This document shows positions 8,570-16,909 of a stretch of 64,000 nucleotides of DNA, one piece after another. Each line of letters begins with the position of its first letter. Position 1 is the stretch's first letter. The DNA comes from Thioalkalivibrio sp. ALJT (GTDB lineage: Bacteria > Pseudomonadota > Gammaproteobacteria > Ectothiorhodospirales > Ectothiorhodospiraceae): positions 1 to 64,000 of the forward strand of contig NZ_KB907127.1 in assembly GCF_000381825.1 (NCBI RefSeq), written 5' to 3'. The position numbers and the translations under genes were made by a program. The notes under the pieces were generated by a model. The model did no database searches, was not told the DNA's origin, and saw only the letters and a list, made by a program, of their open reading frames with translations.

Positions 8570-11500
8570 ATGCGCTTTACCGATATCTTCATCCAGAAAC
8601 CCGTGCTGGCCACGGTGGTCAGCCTGTTCATCCTGCTGTTCGGGGTGCGCGCGGTTTTCGACCTGAACGTGCGCCAGTTCCCCGAGGTGCAGAACGCAGT
8701 GGTCACCGTCAGCACCGCCTACGTAGGGGCGGATGCCGACCTGGTGCAGGGCTTCATCACCACCCCGATGGAGCGCGAGGTGGCGGAGGCCGAGGGGATC
8801 GATTACCTGGTCTCTACCAGTCGCGCCGGCATCAGTATCGTCGAGGCCCACCTGGAGCTGGACTATGCCCCCAACGAGGCCCTGACCCAGATCTCGGCGC
8901 AGGTCGACAAGATCCGCAGCGATCTGCCGGCCGAGGCCGAGGACCCGGTAGTGGACCTGTCGGTCGGTCAGGACGTGGCCGCAATGTACATGTCCTTCTA
9001 CTCCGAGCGCCTGACCAACAATCAGACCACGGACTACCTGATCCGCGAGGTGCAGCCGGAACTGGCGACCATCAACGGCGTGCAGCGCGCCGAGATCCTC
9101 GGCGCACAGAGCTTTGCCATGCGCGCCTGGCTGGATCCCAGCCGCATGGCCGCCTATGGCGTGACCGGGCGCGACGTCCGCGAGGCCCTGGAGCGCAACA
9201 ATGTGCTCTCGGCCGTGGGTCAGACCCGCGGCTCGATGGTCGGGCTGGATCTGACCGCGGATACCGATCTGCAGCGCCCGGAGGCGTTCGAGCAGTTGAT
9301 CCTGTTCGAGGCCGATGGCGATCTGGTGCGCCTGGAGGATGTCGCCGAGGTCGAGCTGGGGTCCGAGAGCTACGACACCTCGGTGCGCTTTAACGGCGAG
9401 GCGGCGACGTTCGTGGGAATCGAGCTGGCGCCGGATGCGAATGCCCTGGACGTGATCGCCGAGGTGCGCGATGTGTTCGATACGCGCATCCTCCCGCGCC
9501 TGCCCTCGGGGCTGGAGGGCGAGATCGTTTACGACTCTACCGACTATATCCAGAGCGCGATCGACGAGGTGCTGACGACAATCGGCCTGGCCCTGGTCAT
9601 CGTGCTGGTGGTGATCTACCTGTTCCTCGGCTCCCTGCGCAGCGTGATCATCCCGGCGGTGGCGGTACCGCTGTCGCTGGTGGGGACCTTCATGCTGATG
9701 CTGCTGATGGGGTTCTCGCTCAACCTGCTGACCCTGCTGGCGATGGTGCTCGCCATCGGCATTGTGGTGGATGACGCGATCATCATGCTGGAGAACATCT
9801 CGCGCCATATCGAGGAGGGGATGTCGCGCATGGATGCGGCGATCCAGGGCGCGCGCGAGCTGGCGTGGCCGGTTGTGGCCATGTCGACCACACTGGTCGC
9901 GGTGTTTCTGCCGCTGGGTTTCATCGGGGGGCTGACCGGGACCCTGTTCATCGAGTTTGCGTTTACCCTGGCAGCGACCGTGGTGATCTCCGGGATCGTG
10001 GCCATCACCTTGTCGCCGATGATGTGCTCGAAGATCCTGCGAGACGGCGCCACCGAACGCCGCGGCCGCATTGAGAGTTGGCTGGACGCGCGTTTTGACG
10101 GCTTGCAGCGGCGGTATCGCCGGCGTCTGCACGGGGCCCTGAACGATCGTTTCACCATCGCGGTCTTCGGGGCCATCGTGCTGGTGTCGTGCTACTTCCT
10201 CTTCGTGACCTCGCAGGCCGAGCTGGAGCCGCCGGAGGACCAGGGCTTCGCGTTCTCCATCATGGAGGGCGATGCCCATATGGGGCTGGACTGGCTGGAG
10301 CGCAATACAGCGCTGACCGACGATTACTTCGACGTGATCCCGGAACTGGAGAATATCTTCATCGTCAATGGCTTCGGCGGCGGACCGGGGCTTGCCGGTG
10401 CCAGCAACCAGGCCCTGGGCGGTTTCGTGCTGGCCCCCTGGGACCAGCGCGAGCGCGATACCGAGACGATCCTGGAGCAGGACCTGCAGCCGCGCCTGGA
10501 GCGTATCCCGGCGCTGGAGGTCTTCGCGGTACAGCCGCCACAGCTGCCGACGCCGGGTGACGGCACGCCGGTCAGCGTGGTGCTGGGTTCCACCGGGTCG
10601 TTCGAGGAGCTGGGTCAGCTCGCCGACGAGATCCTGGAACGGGCACGCGCGAGCGGCCGCTTCATCTTTATTGACAGCGATCTCGACTTCGATCAGCCGC
10701 AGGTGGACCTGAAGATCGATCGCGAGCGCGCCGCGCAACTGGGCATCGACATGGCCACCCTGAACGCGGACCTGGCGACCCTGCTGTCCGGTGGCTTTGC
10801 CGGGCGCTTCGCGATGGAGAATCGCAGCTATCGGGTGATCCCCCAGATCCAGCGCACGGAGCGCCTGAATCCCGAACAACTGGAGGAGTTGTTTACCCGC
10901 ACCCGCGACGGCGAGCCGGTGCCGTTGTCCAGCATCGTGACCCTGGAGGAGCGCGTCACGCCGCGTTCGCTGCAACGCTTCCAGCAGTTGAACGCGGTCA
11001 CCCTGTCCGCGGTGCCGCGTCCGGGCGTGACTCTGGGCGAGGCCCTGGACATTATTGACGCGATCGCGGCCGAGGTGCTGCCGCCCGGCGTCAGTGTCGA
11101 CTACGCCGGGCAGTCGCGTCAGCTGAAGGCGGAGGGTGGCGACCTGGTCATTACCTTCTTCTTCGCGCTGATCGTGATCTTCCTGGTGCTGGCGGCGCAG
11201 TTCGAGTCCTTCCGGGATCCGCTGATCATCCTGACCACCGTGCCGATGTCGATCGCCGGCGCGCTGACCTTCATCAGCCTCGGGGTCACCTCGCTGAACA
11301 TCTATACCCAGGTGGGCTTGTTGACCCTGGTCGGACTGATTGCAAAGCACGGCATCCTGATCGTGGAGTTCGCCAACCAGTTGCAGCGCCAGGGCCGCGG
11401 CCTGCGCGAGGCGATCGAAGAGGCGGCGAGCCTGCGTCTGCGCCCGATCCTGATGACGACCACCGCCACCGTCGTGGCCATGGTGCCGCTGTTGCTGGCC

Positions 11501-11668
11501 ACGGGTGCCGGTGCCGGCTCGCGCTTTGCGATGGGGCTGGTGATCGCCAGCGGCATGGCGATCGGCACCTTGTTTACCCTGTTCGTGGTGCCCGCCATCT
11601 ATCTGTACCTCGCCCGTGATCACCGGGCTGCTACCGCGGGCGCCGATGCAGCGTCCGGGCCGGCCTGA
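8570..11668 (+). CDS. RND efflux pump inner-membrane permease (HAE-1 type)
   Basis: This 1032-residue AcrB/MexF-like transporter exports hydrophobic compounds using the proton gradient. Twelve transmembrane segments are arranged as TM1 at the N-terminus (LATVVSLFILLFGVRAVF), TM2-6 around residues 335-500, TM7 near 535, and TM8-12 around 855-1020, with two large periplasmic loops. The proton-relay aspartates are visible in TM4 (IGIVVDDAIIMLENI). Length and repeat symmetry are normal. It is translated just after the adaptor and ends with a strong stem-loop. Substrates cannot be predicted from sequence. Confidence 0.95.
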   Translation: MRFTDIFIQKPVLATVVSLFILLFGVRAVFDLNVRQFPEVQNAVVTVSTAYVGADADLVQGFITTPMEREVAEAEGIDYLVSTSRAGISIVEAHLELDYAPNEALTQISAQVDKIRSDLPAEAEDPVVDLSVGQDVAAMYMSFYSERLTNNQTTDYLIREVQPELATINGVQRAEILGAQSFAMRAWLDPSRMAAYGVTGRDVREALERNNVLSAVGQTRGSMVGLDLTADTDLQRPEAFEQLILFEADGDLVRLEDVAEVELGSESYDTSVRFNGEAATFVGIELAPDANALDVIAEVRDVFDTRILPRLPSGLEGEIVYDSTDYIQSAIDEVLTTIGLALVIVLVVIYLFLGSLRSVIIPAVAVPLSLVGTFMLMLLMGFSLNLLTLLAMVLAIGIVVDDAIIMLENISRHIEEGMSRMDAAIQGARELAWPVVAMSTTLVAVFLPLGFIGGLTGTLFIEFAFTLAATVVISGIVAITLSPMMCSKILRDGATERRGRIESWLDARFDGLQRRYRRRLHGALNDRFTIAVFGAIVLVSCYFLFVTSQAELEPPEDQGFAFSIMEGDAHMGLDWLERNTALTDDYFDVIPELENIFIVNGFGGGPGLAGASNQALGGFVLAPWDQRERDTETILEQDLQPRLERIPALEVFAVQPPQLPTPGDGTPVSVVLGSTGSFEELGQLADEILERARASGRFIFIDSDLDFDQPQVDLKIDRERAAQLGIDMATLNADLATLLSGGFAGRFAMENRSYRVIPQIQRTERLNPEQLEELFTRTRDGEPVPLSSIVTLEERVTPRSLQRFQQLNAVTLSAVPRPGVTLGEALDIIDAIAAEVLPPGVSVDYAGQSRQLKAEGGDLVITFFFALIVIFLVLAAQFESFRDPLIILTTVPMSIAGALTFISLGVTSLNIYTQVGLLTLVGLIAKHGILIVEFANQLQRQGRGLREAIEEAASLRLRPILMTTTATVVAMVPLLLATGAGAGSRFAMGLVIASGMAIGTLFTLFVVPAIYLYLARDHRAATAGADAASGPA

Positions 11669-11695
11669 CGCCCCGCCCGGGGGCGCAGGCCGCCT

Positions 11696-11726
11696 GGGGA
11701 GAGGCCCTGTTGCAGGGCCTCTCCCC
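11696..11726 (+). terminator. Strong 14-bp stem-loop after the RND operon
   Basis: Arms 11696-11709 and 11713-11726 are perfectly complementary around a three-base loop (TTG). No T tract follows; CAAAA comes next. It may end RND transcription with Rho help, or insulate the carboxysome promoter downstream. Confidence 0.6.
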
Positions 11727-11865
11727 CAAAAGTCATGCAAGCGCTACGGTCTTGGACTACAATCACGATCCGCATTCTGGCGCAGCAGGGCGTTTGCTGT
11801 CCGGCAGCGCCCATGCGAACCCGAACCCCTGCCGGTCAGCGGCGTTCCCGCTGCCCGGCTTTTGT

Positions 11866-11940
11866 ATAAACGCTAGTCTATCGGTCGTATCTAGATTATT
11901 TATTTGTTATTAGCGATTGCCCTGCCTAATCTAGGCGACC
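11866..11940 (+). promoter_or_regulatory. Probable cbbL promoter and CbbR operator region
   Basis: This AT-rich patch lies in otherwise GC-rich DNA, 35-110 bases before cbbL. It contains a TATAAA box (11875-11880), an 8-base inverted repeat CTAGATTA (11891-11898) / TAATCTAG (11927-11934), and between these a TTA-N7-TTA array (11900-11912) that fits the TNA-N7/8-TNA consensus reported for CbbR. The cbbR gene lies at the far end of the same block. The assignment is inferred from pattern and position. Confidence 0.5.
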
Positions 11941-11973
11941 GTCACGATTAACCAACGCGTAGGAGAAAGCCAC

Positions 11974-13395
11974 ATGGCCGCCAAGAAGTACTCCGCGGGT
12001 GTCAAGGATTACCGCGAAACCTACTGGATGCCGGAATACATGCCGCTGGATACCGATCTTCTGGCATGTTTCAAGATCACCCCGCAGCCGGGAATTGACC
12101 GCGAAGAAGCGGCAGCCGCTGTGGCGGCCGAATCGTCCACCGGTACCTGGACCACGGTGTGGACCGACCTCCTGACCGACATGGACTACTACAAGGGCCG
12201 TGCGTACTCCATCGAAGACGTGCCGGGTGACGACGAGTCCTTCTACGCGTTCATCGCCTACCCGATCGACCTGTTCGAAGAAGGTTCGATGGTCAACGTG
12301 TTCACCTCGCTGGTGGGCAACGTGTTCGGCTTCAAGGCCATCCGCGCCCTGCGTCTGGAAGACGTGCGTTTCCCGATGGCCTACGTGAAGACCTGTGGTG
12401 GTCCGCCCTCCGGTATCCAGGTCGAGCGTGACAAGCTGAACAAATACGGTCGTCCGATGCTGGGTTGCACGATCAAGCCGAAGCTGGGTCTGTCCGCGAA
12501 GAACTATGGCCGCGCCGTGTACGAGTGCCTGCGTGGCGGTCTCGACTTCACCAAGGATGACGAGAACATCAACTCGCAGCCGTTCATGCGCTGGCGTGAC
12601 CGCTTCGAGTTCGTCCAGGAAGCGACCGAAAAGGCCGAAGCCGAGACCGGTGAGCGCAAGGGTCACTACCTGAACGTCACTGCGCCGACCCCGGAAGAGA
12701 TGTACAAGCGTGCCGAGTTCGCCAAGGAGATTGGCGCGCCGATCATCATGCACGACTACATCACCGGTGGTTTCTGCGCCAACACGGGCCTGGCCAACTG
12801 GTGCCGCGACAACGGCGTGCTGCTGCACATCCACCGTGCGATGCACGCGGTGCTCGACCGCCATCCGAAGCACGGGATCCACTTCCGTGTGCTGGCCAAG
12901 ATCCTGCGTCTGTCCGGTGGTGACCACCTGCACACCGGCACCGTGGTCGGCAAGCTGGAAGGCGACCGCGCCGCAACCCTGGGCTGGATCGACCTGCTGC
13001 GCGAATCCTTCGTGCCGGAAGACCGCTCGCGCGGCATCTTCTTCGATCAGGACTGGGGCTCCATGCCGGGCGTGTTCGCCGTGGCCTCCGGTGGTATCCA
13101 CGTCTGGCACATGCCGGCCCTGGTTTCCATCTTCGGCGACGACTCCGTTCTGCAGTTCGGTGGCGGTACGCTGGGCCATCCGTGGGGCAACGCCCCGGGT
13201 GCGGCGGCCAACCGTGTCGCGCTGGAAGCCTGTGTCCAGGCGCGTAACGAAGGCCGGGACATCGAGCGCGAAGGCAAGGAGATCCTGACCCAGGCCGCTC
13301 AGCACAGCCCCGAGCTGAAGATCGCCATGGAAACGTGGAAAGAGATCAAGTTCGAGTTCGACACCGTCGACAAGCTGGACACCCAGCACAAGTGA
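11974..13395 (+). CDS. cbbL: RuBisCO large subunit, form IA
   Basis: The large subunit of ribulose-1,5-bisphosphate carboxylase/oxygenase fixes CO2 in the Calvin cycle inside the carboxysome. The 473-residue chain has the carbamylated lysine in [10 protein letters not shown] (Lys194), the catalytic lysine in GCTIKPKLG (Lys168), the metal ligands around it, and loop 6 within [11 protein letters not shown]. The overall sequence, the short N-terminus and the carboxysomal location place it in form IAc. AGGAGA precedes the ATG. It is the first gene of the cso operon, 68 bases before cbbS. Confidence 0.99.
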   Translation: MAAKKYSAGVKDYRETYWMPEYMPLDTDLLACFKITPQPGIDREEAAAAVAAESSTGTWTTVWTDLLTDMDYYKGRAYSIEDVPGDDESFYAFIAYPIDLFEEGSMVNVFTSLVGNVFGFKAIRALRLEDVRFPMAYVKTCGGPPSGIQVERDKLNKYGRPMLGCTIKPKLGLSAKNYGRAVYECLRGGLDFTKDDENINSQPFMRWRDRFEFVQEATEKAEAETGERKGHYLNVTAPTPEEMYKRAEFAKEIGAPIIMHDYITGGFCANTGLANWCRDNGVLLHIHRAMHAVLDRHPKHGIHFRVLAKILRLSGGDHLHTGTVVGKLEGDRAATLGWIDLLRESFVPEDRSRGIFFDQDWGSMPGVFAVASGGIHVWHMPALVSIFGDDSVLQFGGGTLGHPWGNAPGAAANRVALEACVQARNEGRDIEREGKEILTQAAQHSPELKIAMETWKEIKFEFDTVDKLDTQHK

Positions 13396-13403
13396 TCGCC
13401 CGA

Positions 13404-13432
13404 GTGCGGGTGGCCTGACGGGGCACCCGCAC
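13404..13432 (+). other. Stem-loop between cbbL and cbbS
   Basis: Nine-base arms (13404-13412 and 13424-13432) enclose an 11-base loop in the intercistronic gap. There is no T tract, so an mRNA-stabilising or processing hairpin is more likely than a terminator. Confidence 0.5.
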
Positions 13433-13463
13433 CCTGAAAGAACAAGAGCACAGGATTACCGAC

Positions 13464-13796
13464 ATGTCTGATATCCAGAACTTCAAGCAGTCGCAGAAGT
13501 ACGAGACCTTCTCCTACCTGCCGGAGATGAACGCCGACCAGGTGCGTAAGCAGATCGAATACTGCCTCGCCCAGGGCTGGAACCCGGCGATCGAGTACAG
13601 CGAGAAGGAAAACGCCATGGCCCACTACTGGTACATGTGGAAGCTGCCGTTCTTCGGTGAGCAGTCCGTGGAGTCCGTTCTGCAGGAAGTGGAAGAATGC
13701 CGCCGTGCCAATCCGGGCATGATGGTGCGATTCATCGCCTACGATAACTACGCCCAGAGCCAGGGCATGGCCTTCGTGGTCGACCGCGGCCGCTAA
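13464..13796 (+). CDS. cbbS: RuBisCO small subunit, form IA
   Basis: This 110-residue small subunit caps the L8S8 enzyme. The [23 protein letters not shown] region and the [12 protein letters not shown] block are standard. It is the second gene of the operon. In alpha-carboxysomes the groove between the large and small subunits is the site bound by the CsoS2 N-terminal repeats and by the CsoS3 N-terminal peptide, both encoded just downstream. It is followed by a 94-base gap with a stable hairpin. Confidence 0.98.
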   Translation: MSDIQNFKQSQKYETFSYLPEMNADQVRKQIEYCLAQGWNPAIEYSEKENAMAHYWYMWKLPFFGEQSVESVLQEVEECRRANPGMMVRFIAYDNYAQSQGMAFVVDRGR

Positions 13797-13811
13797 GACG
13801 AGCCCCGGTAC

Positions 13812-13840
13812 CTGCCGGGCCCACGTAGCGGGTCCGGCAG
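13812..13840 (+). other. Intercistronic stem-loop between cbbS and csoS2
   Basis: An 11-base stem (13812-13822 with 13830-13840, one G-U pair) has a seven-base loop and no T tract. Its position after the two RuBisCO genes suggests differential mRNA stability or partial termination, giving more RuBisCO than shell mRNA. That role is inferred. Confidence 0.55.
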
Positions 13841-13890
13841 TTCAGTACAGCGTTATTTACCGTTGCTGCCGCCAACTGTAAGGAAGTGCC

Positions 13891-16887
13891 ATGAGTAATC
13901 CGACATCTGCGTCTGAAGGTCTCTCGGGTCGTGAACTCGCCCGGGCACGGCGCAAGGCCATGTCTCACAATGGCAAGGCTGCCGTGAAGTCGACCGGCCA
14001 AACCAAGGGGAGCCGCCGCTCCGCCGAGGCTGCGCGGGACGCGCGCCAGGCGAAGCCGAATCCCGCACCGGAGCCCCAGACGCGGGAGCCGGAGCAGCAC
14101 ATCAGCGAATCGTCGTCCCCGGTCTCCGTCGAGACCCGGGACTCCACCCCCGAGCGTCGGCCCGAGCCGGGCGCGCACGCGGGTGCCTCCAACGGCCGTC
14201 AGGCGGCCCTTGAGCGGCGCCGTAAAATGGCGCGCCAGGGCAAGAAAGCCGTCGGCCGTACCAATACCCGGGCGCGAGTCGCCGGCGGCATGGCGCGTGC
14301 GGGCGCCGACCGTTCGCGTCAACTCGAGGCCTTGGCTCAGTCGCAGAACGTGGAAGTCGACTGCTCGCACATGAGCGGTCGCGAGATCTGCCGTCTGCGG
14401 CGCCAGGCGCTTGCCACTGACGGCAAGAAGGCGATGGCGCCCGAACCGCGCCGGGAAGACCGCCTCAAGGGGCAGGAATCGGTGCCGTCCGATTCCGGCA
14501 AGGGTTGTGGTTGCGGTTGCAATGGCGAAAAGGCGGATGCCGATCCGGTCAGCGCGGCGGGGTCCGAGTCGACCACGGTCGCGACCGATCTCGATCAGCT
14601 GTGCGACAAGGTCGAGTCCGGGGGCGAGGCCGCCGGCCCGCATCCGATGATTTCCGAGGTGCGTGCCATCTGCATGGCCCGCCGCGAGGCCCTGGCGCAC
14701 AATGGCAAGCGGGCCATGCGCCGTCGTTTCAAGGGTGGCCAGGCGCGCGGCACGCTGCCACAGGAAGGCGCCTGGAAGGCCGCCAAGCGCAAGGGCATGT
14801 CGACCCGTGAGGTCGCCCGCCAGCGCCGGGAGGAACTGTGCAAGCTGGGGCGCGGCTCCTCCGAGCCCGGTCGGCCCTGCGGCCGTGTCCGTTCGGGGGA
14901 TGGTGATGCCCCGCCCAAGGTTGAAGAGGGCACTACGCTGGCCGGCAGTCACGTGAGCGGGACCCAGGTCGAACGTACGCAGAGCGTAACGGGCACCGAA
15001 GCCGGCAGTTGTTCGGCCATCACCGGTACCGAGTACCTCGGGGCCGAACACTACGAGCGCTACTGCGATACCCGCCCGGCGGCGAATGCGCCCAAGGTCG
15101 GGACCTCCCATACGACGAGTGGGCAGGCCGTTAGCGGTACCGAAGTGGGTCGCTCCACCCGTGTGACCGGTGACGAACGTGGCGCCTGCGAGGCGGTCAC
15201 GGGCACTGAATACCTCAGTAGCGAACAGTACGAAGGCTTCTGTGGTACGCGGCCACAGGCCGCACCGGCCCGCACCAGTGTCATGGTGACGCGTGAGGGC
15301 GAGGGTATTTCCGGCACTTCCGTGGGGCGCAGCCCCAAGGTGACCGGAGATGAATCCGGCTCCTGCCGCGATGTGACTGGCACCGAGTATCTGAATACCG
15401 CGGCGAGCGAGGTGCCCTGCAACACGGGAAAGCCGAGCGGAGCGCCGATGAAGGTCGGCGTCATGCACACCCTTCGCGGTCGTGAACTGACCGGTACCGA
15501 AGTCGGGCGCTCCGTGCACGTGACCGGTGATGAATATGGGAGCTGCAAGCCCGTGACAGGAACCGAATATCTGGGTCAGGAACAGTTCCAGGGCTTCTGC
15601 GGTACACGCCCGGAACCGGCACCCGCCAAGGTGCAGGAATCGCACACACTGGAAGACCAGAGCGTAACCGGCACCGCTGTTGGCCGTAGCGCCCGGGTTA
15701 CGGGTGACGAATCCGGGTCCTGCGCTTCGCTGACCGGCACGCCGTACTACAACCAGTCCGATTTCGGTGGTCTGTGCGAGCAGCCGGGTGGGCGCGGGGT
15801 TGCGAAGGTGGGCGTGATGCACACCCTGCGTGGCCGCGAAGTGTCCGGGACCCGGGTGGAAAGCTCGATCCGCGTGACCGGCGATGAATATGGCGGCTGC
15901 AAGCCGATCACCGGGACCGAATATGCCGGCTCGGAACACTATGATGCGTTCTGCGGTGGCAGCCGACCCGAGGCCGCCCCGGAAAAGGTGACCGTTGGCC
16001 GTACCTGGAACCAGCAGGCGGTGTCCGGCACCGCGGTGGGCCGTTCTGCCCGCGTCACCGGCGATGAATACGGTGCCTGCAAGCCGGTCAGCGGCACGGC
16101 CTACGTCGGCCCTGACCAGTACGAGCAGTTCTGCGAGCCGCGTGAGGCTGCAGTAGCCGATACGCGGGTCGCGGAGCGTCACTCGACGCCGGCGCACCCG
16201 GTCTCCGGTAGCCAGCCGGGCTATGACCAGCGCGTGACCGGGACCGAGCGTGGTGCTTGCCAGGATGTCTCGGGTGCCCCCTATGTGGGAGCCAACGAGT
16301 TCGCGCAGAGCTGCAGCAGTGCGGCGGGCAGTCTGCACCCGCGACTGCGCCCGGAAGGCATGCAGGACGTCGCCGCTCCGGTGGTGCCGCCGGTGGCCGA
16401 GCGGCCGATGCCGAACGCGGGCTTCAGCGTGAACACGCCGGCGCGGGCCGCGGCCGAACGCCGGGAACGGGTCACCGGAACGGCCTACGGCAGTAGCGGC
16501 AGCGTTACGGGCTCGATCAACAAAGCCATGGGTCTGGTCTCGGGTACCGAAGAGTTTCGCTATAACCGCGGGGAGCCGGCAGTGGCCGCCGCCGCGGTGG
16601 AGGAGCAACCGAAGCTCGGGGCCGAACGCGTGACCGTAAACGGAAGCAGCAACGGGGTCTCCATCACCGGTGATGACTGGCAGCGTGGCGATCGTATTAC
16701 CGGGACCGAGGGCTTCTCGACGCGACGTAACGCGACGCAGAAAGGCAATCCGCGCGGAGAAGGGCGTAGTGCTTATCTCAATCGCGAGCTCGAGCGCAAG
16801 GACGTCCCCCCGAGCAAGATCACGGGTTCTTCCGGAAACAGTGACGCCGGGTCGCTGGTGACGCTGTCCGGCGGCGCCCGCGGGTAA
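13891..16887 (+). CDS. csoS2: Carboxysome scaffold protein CsoS2
   Basis: CsoS2 is the disordered 998-residue scaffold that joins RuBisCO to the shell. Five basic N-repeats bind RuBisCO: GRELARARRKAMSHNGKAA (about 13-31), ALERRRKMARQGKKAV, GREICRLRRQALATDGKKA, ICMARREALAHNGKRA and REVARQRREELCKLGRG. Eight middle repeats follow (the last degenerate), each built on VSGT/VTGD/VTGTEY motifs with paired cysteines. A C-terminal region with VTGT, ITGDD, ITGTEGF and a final KITGSSG tail anchors to the shell. Unusual is a GCGCGC cysteine cluster near residue 207, between the third and fourth N-repeats. I see no canonical slippery heptamer for the short CsoS2A form known in some species. csoS3 begins 22 bases later. 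Confidence 0.97.
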   Translation: MSNPTSASEGLSGRELARARRKAMSHNGKAAVKSTGQTKGSRRSAEAARDARQAKPNPAPEPQTREPEQHISESSSPVSVETRDSTPERRPEPGAHAGASNGRQAALERRRKMARQGKKAVGRTNTRARVAGGMARAGADRSRQLEALAQSQNVEVDCSHMSGREICRLRRQALATDGKKAMAPEPRREDRLKGQESVPSDSGKGCGCGCNGEKADADPVSAAGSESTTVATDLDQLCDKVESGGEAAGPHPMISEVRAICMARREALAHNGKRAMRRRFKGGQARGTLPQEGAWKAAKRKGMSTREVARQRREELCKLGRGSSEPGRPCGRVRSGDGDAPPKVEEGTTLAGSHVSGTQVERTQSVTGTEAGSCSAITGTEYLGAEHYERYCDTRPAANAPKVGTSHTTSGQAVSGTEVGRSTRVTGDERGACEAVTGTEYLSSEQYEGFCGTRPQAAPARTSVMVTREGEGISGTSVGRSPKVTGDESGSCRDVTGTEYLNTAASEVPCNTGKPSGAPMKVGVMHTLRGRELTGTEVGRSVHVTGDEYGSCKPVTGTEYLGQEQFQGFCGTRPEPAPAKVQESHTLEDQSVTGTAVGRSARVTGDESGSCASLTGTPYYNQSDFGGLCEQPGGRGVAKVGVMHTLRGREVSGTRVESSIRVTGDEYGGCKPITGTEYAGSEHYDAFCGGSRPEAAPEKVTVGRTWNQQAVSGTAVGRSARVTGDEYGACKPVSGTAYVGPDQYEQFCEPREAAVADTRVAERHSTPAHPVSGSQPGYDQRVTGTERGACQDVSGAPYVGANEFAQSCSSAAGSLHPRLRPEGMQDVAAPVVPPVAERPMPNAGFSVNTPARAAAERRERVTGTAYGSSGSVTGSINKAMGLVSGTEEFRYNRGEPAVAAAAVEEQPKLGAERVTVNGSSNGVSITGDDWQRGDRITGTEGFSTRRNATQKGNPRGEGRSAYLNRELERKDVPPSKITGSSGNSDAGSLVTLSGGARG

Positions 16888-16909
16888 GGGCGGAAAGGTC
16901 CTGAACGCC

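Noticed and set aside
8237-11740. Very long minus-strand open frame (over 1100 codons) opposite the RND permease
   Set aside because: It is antisense to a clear RND gene, has repetitive Gln/His/Arg-rich sequence with no family resemblance, and is a known by-product of high-GC codon usage.
13891-16887. Programmed -1 frameshift site in csoS2
   Set aside because: Known in some species, but no canonical slippery heptamer in the proper frame was recognised here; absence by eye is not proof.
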